From positions 1-7,374 of the forward strand of contig QHOZ01000136.1 in assembly GCA_003219495.1 (NCBI GenBank): a stretch of DNA of 7,374 bases. Direction: 5' to 3'. The stretch is from Verrucomicrobiota bacterium. Its GTDB lineage: Bacteria; Verrucomicrobiota; Verrucomicrobiae; Chthoniobacterales; UBA10450. Position 1 is the first letter of the stretch. Each line of letters begins with the position of its first letter. Below the pieces are notes generated by a model that was given only the letters and a program-made list of their open reading frames with translations, had not been told where the DNA came from and did not search any database. The translations under genes were made by a program, and so were the position numbers. This document shows positions 1 to 5,852 of the stretch, piece by piece.

Positions 1-80
1 TAAAGTTCCTGCATCGATGTCACCCAGATGCCCTGGCGCTGGAGCTCGCTGCGTAAACCTTCGTCGATTTGTTCGCTCAT
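1..80 (-). CDS. nuoB: NADH-quinone oxidoreductase subunit B, N-terminal fragment (runs off left edge)
   Basis: Only the first 26 codons are in the window. They begin at an ATG read on the minus strand and encode a short polar N-terminus followed by GIWVTSMQEL. NuoB proteins typically start with a variable polar segment leading into a V(F/W)xTSxxxLxNW stretch just before the cysteines that bind Fe-S cluster N2, and the visible residues fit the first half of that stretch. The start ATG shares one base with the nuoA stop (TAATG), the usual nuoA-nuoB junction. NuoB sits in the connecting module and passes electrons from the peripheral arm to quinone through cluster N2. The cysteines lie outside the window, so the call rests on position and the short N-terminal match. 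Confidence 0.78.
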   Translation of the reverse strand, partial: MSEQIDEGLRSELQRQGIWVTSMQEL

Positions 81-454
81 TACTTCGCCCAGTTTAAACA
101 ACCTTTGCCCCACGCCCAAACCAGTCCTTCGATTAACAACAACAAAAACACGAGCACCGCGATGAAGGCGCCGATGGGCAGACTGGTGAAGGCCACCGCG
201 AATGGAACGAGAAAAATCGCTTCGACGTCGAAGATCAAAAAAATGATCGCGTAGAGATAATATTGCGACCGGAATTGGATCTGCGCTTCGCCGAGCGATT
301 CCACACCGCATTCGTAGATCGACATCTTGGCCGGGCCTGGCTTTGGCGGCTGAAAAAATCTGCGCCACATCCATGCGAGCGCGAGCGGCAACAAAGGAAA
401 TACGACCGCGACGCCCGCGAAAATCACGATAAACAAATACGGACTCGGAGTCAT
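80..454 (-). CDS. nuoA: NADH-quinone oxidoreductase subunit A
   Basis: The product is a 124-residue membrane protein of normal NuoA length with three predicted transmembrane helices, at about residues 7-29, 68-90 and 95-116. The family signatures are clear: YECG at residues 47-50 in the first loop, a QFRSQYYLYA stretch at 60-69, and FDVE at 75-78 at the entry of TM2, with acidic D76 and E78. NuoA packs against NuoH and NuoJ at the quinone-chamber end of the membrane arm, and its flexible TM1-TM2 loop responds to quinone-site state. The start is the ATG at 454-452; no convincing Shine-Dalgarno precedes it. The stop overlaps the nuoB start by one base, so the two are probably translationally coupled. 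The gene faces away from nuoH across a 53-bp spacer. Identification is secure. Confidence 0.97.
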   Translation of the reverse strand: MTPSPYLFIVIFAGVAVVFPLLPLALAWMWRRFFQPPKPGPAKMSIYECGVESLGEAQIQFRSQYYLYAIIFLIFDVEAIFLVPFAVAFTSLPIGAFIAVLVFLLLLIEGLVWAWGKGCLNWAK

Positions 455-474
455 CCCGTTCGCAATCTAATCAA

Positions 475-496
475 TCTGTTTTACACGAGAAACAGA
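475..496. promoter_or_regulatory. Inverted repeat in the nuoA/nuoH divergent spacer, candidate operator
   Basis: A perfect 7-bp inverted repeat, TCTGTTT (475-481) and AAACAGA (490-496), separated by 8 bases, lies near the middle of the 53-bp region (455-507) between the divergent starts of nuoA and nuoH. This spacer, or DNA inside the flanking genes, must hold the promoters for both directions. I could not assign confident -35/-10 boxes on either strand. A symmetric element between divergent genes of one complex would suit a shared regulator, but arms this short can arise by chance in an AT-richer spacer. Three AATC repeats lie just to its left (464-476). Confidence 0.3.
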
Positions 497-507
497 AATC
501 ATCGGGC

Positions 508-1635
508 GTGAGCGCGTCTCTCGATCAAATCTTTATCCACGCGAAACAGTGGCTCCTTTCGTTGCTGATCGGGCGCGCGCCGGATTGGATTGTCCAAATA
601 ATTTCCATCCTGATCAACGTCGGCGCGTTGCTCGGCGTTTTTCTCACGCTGTTCGCGCTCATCTCCGTGCTCGAGAGAAAAATTCTCGGCCGGATGCAAA
701 ATCGCTATGGACCGAACCGTGTCGGTCCCTTCGGTTTACTTCAACCGGTCGCGGACGGAATTAAAATGTTGATCAAGGAAGACATCGTCCCGGATCGCGC
801 GGACAAGATCGTCCATTTTCTCGCGCCAATCTTAATTGCCGCCGCCGCGATTCTCAGTCTCGGCGTGATTCCGTACGGACGGAACATGACTCCGTTCGTG
901 ATCGACGGTGGTATCTTGTTTTTCTTCGCCGTCGGCTCGGCCACCGAATTGATGGTTTTCATGGCCGGATGGGGCAGCAACAACAAATACTCCATGCTCG
1001 GCGCGATGCGGGCGATCGCGCAGATGATCAGCTACGAGCTGCCGCTGATTATTACCGTGTTGCCCGTCGTGATGATCGTCGGCTCGCTCAATCCGGACCG
1101 CATCGTCGCAGCCCAACGCTTTTACTACTTCGGTTTTGCGCCGCACTGGTTTGTTCTGACGCCGTGGGGCTTCACCGCTTTCCTTTTGTTTTTTGTTTCC
1201 GGTTTGGTCGAATCGAATCGCACGCCGTTCGATGTTCCCGAAGGTGAATCGGAAATCGTCGCCGGCCACATGACCGAATATTCCGGATTTAAATACGCGA
1301 CCTTTTTCATGGCCGAGTACATCGGCATGTTCGCGATCAGCGGTCTCGGCGTAACGCTTTTCCTTGGCGGCTGGCACGCGCCGCTGCCGTGGCTGAAGTT
1401 TATTCCGTCCTACGTCTGGTTCTTCGCGAAGTTGTCGATCTTGCTCTTCGTTTACATCTGGCTGCGCGGCACGCTCACCTGCGTGATTGCCGCCGCGGTC
1501 TGGCATTATCTCGGCCACCGGCTCGCTGCCTGGCTTTGGTCGGCGGCGGTCGTCGGCGCCGTTTACTTCGTCTTGTCGATCTTGCTCGAAACAAAAAAGA
1601 AATTCGCGCCGCGCACTTATCGTTTCGCTGAATGA
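508..1635 (+). CDS. nuoH: NADH-quinone oxidoreductase subunit H
   Basis: NuoH (ND1) builds much of the quinone chamber and links it to the first proton channel. The 375-residue product has the expected multi-helix profile and the strongest family blocks: the ERKILGRMQNRYGPNRVGP region at residues 56-74, NNKYSMLGAMRAIAQMISYE at 158-177, and ESNRTPFDVPEGESE at 235-249 followed by AGHMTEYSGFKYA at 252-264. The start is GTG at 508; there is no upstream in-frame ATG and the next Met (63) falls inside a conserved motif. The C-terminus is odd. After the normal YIWLRGTL (316-323) the near-universal PRxRxDQLM stretch is absent and is replaced by TCVIAAAVWHYLGHRLAA, a final hydrophobic helix (about 339-360) and a basic tail. 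The frame nevertheless runs on to an ATGA overlap with nuoJ. nuoI, often next downstream, is missing here. Confidence 0.96.
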   Translation: MSASLDQIFIHAKQWLLSLLIGRAPDWIVQIISILINVGALLGVFLTLFALISVLERKILGRMQNRYGPNRVGPFGLLQPVADGIKMLIKEDIVPDRADKIVHFLAPILIAAAAILSLGVIPYGRNMTPFVIDGGILFFFAVGSATELMVFMAGWGSNNKYSMLGAMRAIAQMISYELPLIITVLPVVMIVGSLNPDRIVAAQRFYYFGFAPHWFVLTPWGFTAFLLFFVSGLVESNRTPFDVPEGESEIVAGHMTEYSGFKYATFFMAEYIGMFAISGLGVTLFLGGWHAPLPWLKFIPSYVWFFAKLSILLFVYIWLRGTLTCVIAAAVWHYLGHRLAAWLWSAAVVGAVYFVLSILLETKKKFAPRTYRFAE

Positions 1636-2117
1636 GCACGATCGCGTTCGTAATCATTTCGGTCCTGACGCTCGCCGCCGCGCTCGCCGCCGCAACTTTG
1701 CGCAAACTGATGCACGCCGCGCTTTGTTTTGCCCTGATGTTTCTCGGCATTTCGGCGCTTTTCTTTTTCCTCGGCGCCGAATTCGTGGGGCTCGTCCAGA
1801 TTTTTGTCTATATCGGCGCGGTCGCAGTCCTGATCGTATTCACCATTCTCCTCACGCGACACGATCAGGAGAAAACGCGCGGCTTTAACTGGAGTGGCGT
1901 TGTTGTTGCGCTCGGCGTCTTCGCGGGATTGGTCTGGGCAATTCTGAGCACAAAAGCGGTCTCCAGTCCGCCGGGGCGATTCGCGTTTGTCGGCGTTCGG
2001 AGAATCGGCGAACTGCTCATGACGAGTTACGTGTGGCCGCTGCTTTGCGTCGGCGTGCTGCTCACCGCCGCGCTGATTGGCGCGCTCATCTTGGTCATCG
2101 AGGACAAACCCGAATGA
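1632..2117 (+). CDS. nuoJ: NADH-quinone oxidoreductase subunit J
   Basis: NuoJ (ND6) is an integral subunit whose third helix carries a pi-bulge that rearranges as complex I turns over, linking the quinone site to the proton path. The 161-residue product has about five predicted helices. The diagnostic stretch is GAEFVGLVQIFVYIGAVAVL at residues 48-67, with conserved E50, Q56 and Y60 (the position of the well-studied E. coli NuoJ Tyr59). A further helix at about 134-155 precedes the acidic tail IEDKPE. It is somewhat shorter than E. coli NuoJ, with a short loop between the last two helices. The ATG overlaps the nuoH stop as ATGA. No Shine-Dalgarno is visible, so translation probably depends on coupling to nuoH. 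Confidence 0.96.
   Translation: MSTIAFVIISVLTLAAALAAATLRKLMHAALCFALMFLGISALFFFLGAEFVGLVQIFVYIGAVAVLIVFTILLTRHDQEKTRGFNWSGVVVALGVFAGLVWAILSTKAVSSPPGRFAFVGVRRIGELLMTSYVWPLLCVGVLLTAALIGALILVIEDKPE
2100..2104 (+). promoter_or_regulatory. Shine-Dalgarno-like GAGGA before nuoK
   Basis: GAGGA lies 9 bases upstream of the nuoK ATG, inside the last codons of nuoJ. It is the only well-placed purine-rich ribosome-binding motif I see in the plus-strand series. The other internal starts lack one and rely on stop/start overlap. It supports the ATG at 2114 as the nuoK start. Confidence 0.45.
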
Positions 2118-2422
2118 CTTTGTCGATCGTTCTTGTCGTTTCCGGTGCGCTGTTCTCCATCGGATTGCTCGCTGCGCTCAGCCGTCGTCACGCGATTTTC
2201 ATTTTGATCGGTATCGAAATGATGCTCGCCGCCGCAAACATCAACTTCATCGCGTTCTGGCGATTCACCCCCACGCCAACGCAACCAGCGGGAGTCATGA
2301 TTGCAATTTTCGCAATCGCCATCGCTGCCGCGGAAGCGGCGGTTGGTCTCGCGCTCGTGATCGCCGTCTATCGCCATTTCCGCAGCACGAACGTCGACGA
2401 GCTCAATCAACTCAAAGGATGA
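2114..2422 (+). CDS. nuoK: NADH-quinone oxidoreductase subunit K
   Basis: NuoK (ND4L) is a three-helix subunit between NuoJ and NuoN that carries two buried glutamates of the central charged axis. The 102-residue product matches the family length almost exactly. Visible landmarks are the RRHAIFILIGIEMMLAAANI block at residues 24-43, with E35 in TM2, and AAAEAAVGLAL at 71-81, with E74 in TM3. These correspond to E. coli NuoK Glu36 and Glu72. The loop arginines R24 and R25 also match the conserved pair in the family, and the tail VDELNQLKG resembles the usual NuoK C-terminus. The ATG overlaps the nuoJ stop as ATGA, and its own stop overlaps the nuoL start in the same way. Confidence 0.97.
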   Translation: MTLSIVLVVSGALFSIGLLAALSRRHAIFILIGIEMMLAAANINFIAFWRFTPTPTQPAGVMIAIFAIAIAAAEAAVGLALVIAVYRHFRSTNVDELNQLKG

Positions 2423-4389
2423 ACTCCTGGATCACAGAAAACGTTTGGCTGATCCCGGCGACGCCGATCGCCGTGGCGATTCTGATTCTCGCGATCGGAA
2501 AGTCCGCGCGAATGACAAGCGCGATTTTTGCGGTCGCCGGACAGGTCCTCGCTTTGACGATGTCGATCTTCGCTTTTGTTCCATCGCTGCATGCGCACGG
2601 ATTCCGCGCGATCCAGAATTTCACCTGGTTCGAATTTGGGGATCAATCGTTGCGCATCGGGTTCGTTCTCGATCCGCTCGCCGCCGCGATGATGCTGATG
2701 ATCACGTTCGTCGGTCTGTGGATTTTTGTTTTCAGCATCGGCTACATGAGCGAGGACAAAAATTTCTCCCGCTTCTTCGCTTATCTCTCATTTTTCTCCG
2801 GCGCGATGCTCGGAGTCGTCGTCGCGAACAGTTTGTTGCTGCTCTTCGTTTCCTGGGAGCTTGTCGGGCTCGCGTCGTATTTGTTGATTGGATTTTGGAT
2901 CGAACGCCCGAGCGCGGCGGCTGCGGCGAAGAAAGCATTCATCACGACGCGAATCGGCGACATGGGATTTTTCCTCGGCCTGCTCTGGTTGTATCACGCG
3001 AGCGGCACGTTGCTTTTCTACGACAACGGTCATGGTTCTCTCGAAAACGTCGCGGTGCTGGGCGCGAGCGCGACGTTCATTGCGCTGCTGATTTTCGCCG
3101 GCGCGGTCGGCAAGTCCGGACAATTTCCGCTCCACGTTTGGTTGCCGGATGCAATGGAAGGCCCAACACCGGTCAGCGCGTTGATCCACGCCGCGACGAT
3201 GGTTGCCGCCGGTGTGTTTTTAGTCGCGCGCGTCTATCCAATATTCGCAGTCGGTGCGGTCAATGGCGTCACACCGTCGCTTGAAGTCGTCGTTTGGATC
3301 GGCGTGATCACCGGATTAATGGCGGCGTTGATTGCGGCCGCGCAATCGGACATCAAACGCATCCTCGCTTACTCAACTGTTTCGCAGCTTGGGTTGATGA
3401 TGGTCTCGCTCGGCGTCGGTGGCGTTGCCGCGGGAATTATGCATCTGCTCGCGCACGGATTTTTCAAAGCGCTTTTGTTTCTTGGATCCGGCTCGGTGAT
3501 TCATGCGATGCATCACGAGCAGGACATTCGAAGAATGGGCGGCTTGCGCGGCGCGATGCCGATCACGTTCGCTACTTACGCGGTCGGAATGATGGCGTTG
3601 AGCGGAGTGCCGTTATTTTTTTCCGGAGGCTGGACGAAAGAAGAAATTTTGCACGCCACGGCGCACTGGCCGCGTTCGCACGTACCGCATTATCTCATGT
3701 TGCTCGGGGTGATTCTGACCGCGCTCTACATGACGCGTCAGGTCATTTACGTTTTCTTCGGCAAACCGCGTTCGGGATTACAACATCCGCATGAAAGTCC
3801 GCGCGTGATGACGATCCCGCTGATCGTTCTCGCCGCGTGCGCGATTCTTTTGAGCATCTTTCTCACGCCGGCCTGGCCCTGGCTCGAAAGTTATTTAACG
3901 GGCCACGTCGCGAACGTTGACGCGCATCTCTTCTTTCAGCCAATGATCCTCGTTTCGCTTGCGCTCGTCGGCGCCGGAATCGCGCTCGGCGTTTGGATGT
4001 ATCGCAACGCTGGCGGCGACGTTGATCCGCTTTTGCAAAAGCAGCCCGCGCTCTTCCGTTTTCTCGAAAACAAAATGTGGATTGACGAACTCTACGACCG
4101 AACGGTCATCGCACTCGCCGCGCTCCTCGCGCGCATTTCCGATTGGATGGATCGACATGTGTGGGACGGGATCGTCCGCGATGTGGGAACGATCGGACAA
4201 TTTCTCGGCCGACTCACAACCGGCGCCGACGAACGCGTGATCAACGCCGGCGTTGATGAAAGCACGGTCGGCGCGCGTTGGTTCGGACGCGCAATGGCGC
4301 GCGCGCACTCAGGAAAAATCCAAACTTATCTTGGAGCGATCGCGCTCGGCATGCTCGCGCTCGTTCTTCTTTACGCATGGTTGGGCTGA
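2419..4389 (+). CDS. nuoL: NADH-quinone oxidoreductase subunit L with extended lateral helix
   Basis: NuoL (ND5) is the distal antiporter-like proton-pumping subunit; its C-terminal amphipathic lateral helix runs back along the membrane arm. The product is 656 residues against 613 in E. coli. Key residues are all present: E147 (SWELVG, TM5), D181 (TRIGD), K232 (AVGKSGQFPLH, TM7), H257 (LIHAATM), K350 (HGFFKALLF) and K407 (GGWTKEEIL, TM12). The C-terminal part has WIDELYD at 554-560, then the lateral helix, then a last anchor helix at about 636-654. From the LYD motif to the end it is about 29 residues longer than E. coli NuoL, most of it an apparent extra segment around residues 578-630. The start is the ATG at 2419, in an ATGA overlap with nuoK. 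The frame stays open further upstream, but that part lies over nuoK and nuoJ and is not NuoL-like. Confidence 0.97.
   Translation: MNSWITENVWLIPATPIAVAILILAIGKSARMTSAIFAVAGQVLALTMSIFAFVPSLHAHGFRAIQNFTWFEFGDQSLRIGFVLDPLAAAMMLMITFVGLWIFVFSIGYMSEDKNFSRFFAYLSFFSGAMLGVVVANSLLLLFVSWELVGLASYLLIGFWIERPSAAAAAKKAFITTRIGDMGFFLGLLWLYHASGTLLFYDNGHGSLENVAVLGASATFIALLIFAGAVGKSGQFPLHVWLPDAMEGPTPVSALIHAATMVAAGVFLVARVYPIFAVGAVNGVTPSLEVVVWIGVITGLMAALIAAAQSDIKRILAYSTVSQLGLMMVSLGVGGVAAGIMHLLAHGFFKALLFLGSGSVIHAMHHEQDIRRMGGLRGAMPITFATYAVGMMALSGVPLFFSGGWTKEEILHATAHWPRSHVPHYLMLLGVILTALYMTRQVIYVFFGKPRSGLQHPHESPRVMTIPLIVLAACAILLSIFLTPAWPWLESYLTGHVANVDAHLFFQPMILVSLALVGAGIALGVWMYRNAGGDVDPLLQKQPALFRFLENKMWIDELYDRTVIALAALLARISDWMDRHVWDGIVRDVGTIGQFLGRLTTGADERVINAGVDESTVGARWFGRAMARAHSGKIQTYLGAIALGMLALVLLYAWLG
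4150..4305 (+). repeat. Degenerate 26-residue tandem repeat in the NuoL lateral helix
   Basis: Residues 578-603 of NuoL begin DRHVWDGIV and residues 604-629 begin DERVINAGV. Aligned without gaps at a 26-residue offset they share D1, V4, V9, G20 and R21, with similar residues at positions 7, 11, 18 and 19. In canonical NuoL a single DRxVxDG block is followed by about 20 residues before the (S/T)G-x-(V/I)Q-x-Y segment that leads into the final helix; here that segment is SGKIQTY at 631-637. The pattern looks like an old duplication of one lateral-helix module. The DNA copies have diverged, so similarity is visible mainly at protein level. Confidence 0.5.
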
Positions 4390-5849
4390 TCACTTTTCTC
4401 ATTCTCATTCCGCTCGCCGGCGCGGCCGCGCTTTACATCGGCCGGCCGCGAAACGCGCGCGCGGTGGCGCTCATCTTCAATGCCCTCTCGGCGTTTTACG
4501 CGCTCATGCTCTGGCAAAAGTTCGATCGCACATCGTCTTTGCTGCAGGCAGTCGAGCGGCACGCCTGGATTCCATCGCTCGGCGCCGAATATCTCGTCGG
4601 CATCGACGGGTTAAGTCTGCTTTTAATTTTGCTCGTGTCGATCGTTTTCCCGTTCGCTTTCTCGGCGCAACGCCTCGAGCGCGGCGCCTGCGCGCTCATG
4701 CTCATCATGCAGAGCGCGCTCTACGGCACCTTCACCGCGCAAAATTTCGTGCTCTGGTTTTTGTTTTACGAGATGAGCCTCGTTCCCGCGTTTCTCCTCA
4801 TCAAAATCTACGGCGGCGAGAATCGCGATTACGCGGCGGTGAAATTTTTCGTTTACACATTTCTCGGCAGCGTCGCAATGCTCCTCGGATTCATCGCGAT
4901 CTATTTCGCTAAAGGAACGCTGGATTTTGCGACCCTGACGACGCAGGCGAAGAGCGGATTATTGACCGGCAATCTCCGCTGGCTCGTGTTCGGCGGAATT
5001 TTTCTCGGGCTCGCGGTCAAGGTTCCTCTGTTCCCATTTCACACCTGGCTTCCGGACGCATATCAAACCGCGCCAATTCCCGTCTCGATGGTGCTGACGG
5101 GAGCGCTTTCGAAAATGGGCGTCTACGGATTTATCCGCCTGCTTGTGGCGCTTTTCCCGGACGAAATCAAAATCGTCGGACCGTGGATTCTCGGATTAGT
5201 CGTGTGCTCAATCGTACTCGCGCCGCTCGCGGCCTGGGCGCAACGCGATCTCAAACGCATGGTCGCCTATTTGTCGATCAATCACCTCGGCTACTGCTTG
5301 CTCGGACTTTTCGCGATCGCCGCTCGCTCAACAACCGCCGTGATCGACCGCGACGCAGCGCTCAGCGGCGTTTTCTTGCAGATCTTCAATCACGGGATCA
5401 CCGCGGCCGCGCTTTTCTATTTCGTCGGACTGCTCGAACAACGCCGCAATGCGCGCGGCATCGACGATTTCGGCGGATTGATGCAACGCGCGCCATTGCT
5501 TTGCGCCTGGATGAGCGTCGCCATGTTCTCGTCGCTCGGTCTGCCGGGCTTGAACGGATTCGTCGGCGAGTTTCTCATTTTCAAAGGGTCATTTGCGGTC
5601 GCGGCGTCGTTTAGCGCCATCGCTGTTCTCGGCCTCCTTTTCACCGCCGTAACTTTTATGCGCGCGATGCAATCGCTCTTTAGCGGACCGCTCGCCGAAA
5701 GTTGCAGCGGATTTGTCGATCTTCACCGCAGCGAAAAATTCGTCATCGTGCCGATAACGCTGTTGATGTTTGCGATCGGCATCAATCCGCAATTCATCCT
5801 GAACATCTTCAACGCCACCGTCGTTGCTATGGCGCGCCTCTTTGCCTGA
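4377..5849 (+). CDS. nuoM: NADH-quinone oxidoreductase subunit M, first copy
   Basis: This is a 490-residue antiporter-like proton-pumping subunit (ND4 family). The proton-path residues expected of a working NuoM are in place: E132 in LFYEMSLVPAFLLIK (TM5), K215 in GLAVKVPLFPFHTWLPDA (TM7), K246 in TGALSKMGVYGF (TM8), H303 in INHLGY, H339 in FNHGITAAALF, and E398 in GLPGLNGFVGEFLIF (TM12). LVGIDGLSL at 73-81 is the usual block before TM3. The start is the ATG at 4377, which begins with a membrane helix (MVGLITFLILIPL) and overlaps the end of nuoL by 13 bases. An earlier in-frame ATG at 4278 would add a polar 33-residue leader lying wholly over nuoL and is rejected. It is followed after 3 bases by a second, different nuoM. 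Confidence 0.96.
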   Translation: MVGLITFLILIPLAGAAALYIGRPRNARAVALIFNALSAFYALMLWQKFDRTSSLLQAVERHAWIPSLGAEYLVGIDGLSLLLILLVSIVFPFAFSAQRLERGACALMLIMQSALYGTFTAQNFVLWFLFYEMSLVPAFLLIKIYGGENRDYAAVKFFVYTFLGSVAMLLGFIAIYFAKGTLDFATLTTQAKSGLLTGNLRWLVFGGIFLGLAVKVPLFPFHTWLPDAYQTAPIPVSMVLTGALSKMGVYGFIRLLVALFPDEIKIVGPWILGLVVCSIVLAPLAAWAQRDLKRMVAYLSINHLGYCLLGLFAIAARSTTAVIDRDAALSGVFLQIFNHGITAAALFYFVGLLEQRRNARGIDDFGGLMQRAPLLCAWMSVAMFSSLGLPGLNGFVGEFLIFKGSFAVAASFSAIAVLGLLFTAVTFMRAMQSLFSGPLAESCSGFVDLHRSEKFVIVPITLLMFAIGINPQFILNIFNATVVAMARLFA

Positions 5850-5852
5850 TCG

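Noticed and set aside
832..1518. Long 228-residue open frame on the minus strand opposite nuoH
   Set aside because: Its product is highly polar and rich in Arg, Asp and Glu with no recognisable family. It is the antisense shadow of a hydrophobic membrane gene with clear NuoH motifs.
1389..1631. A frameshifted NuoH C-terminus hidden in the alternative plus frame
   Set aside because: Only scattered LR and ALS/LALV residues resemble the canonical tail, while the annotated frame gives a real helix and the proper junction with nuoJ.
2077..2418. Upstream in-frame extension of nuoL starting at 2077
   Set aside because: The extra 114 residues lie over nuoK and the end of nuoJ, are Arg/His-rich and not NuoL-like. 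The ATG at 2419 gives the expected NuoL N-terminal helix and an ATGA overlap.
2445..3284. Alternative-frame open frames of 166-328 residues within nuoL and the second nuoM (also 3294-3794 and 6173-7159)
   Set aside because: They are Arg-rich translations typical of off-frame reading in GC-rich membrane genes, with no motif and full overlap with confident genes.
4278..4376. Upstream ATG for the first nuoM
   Set aside because: It would add a polar leader entirely over the nuoL 3' end. The ATG at 4377 starts directly with the expected membrane helix.
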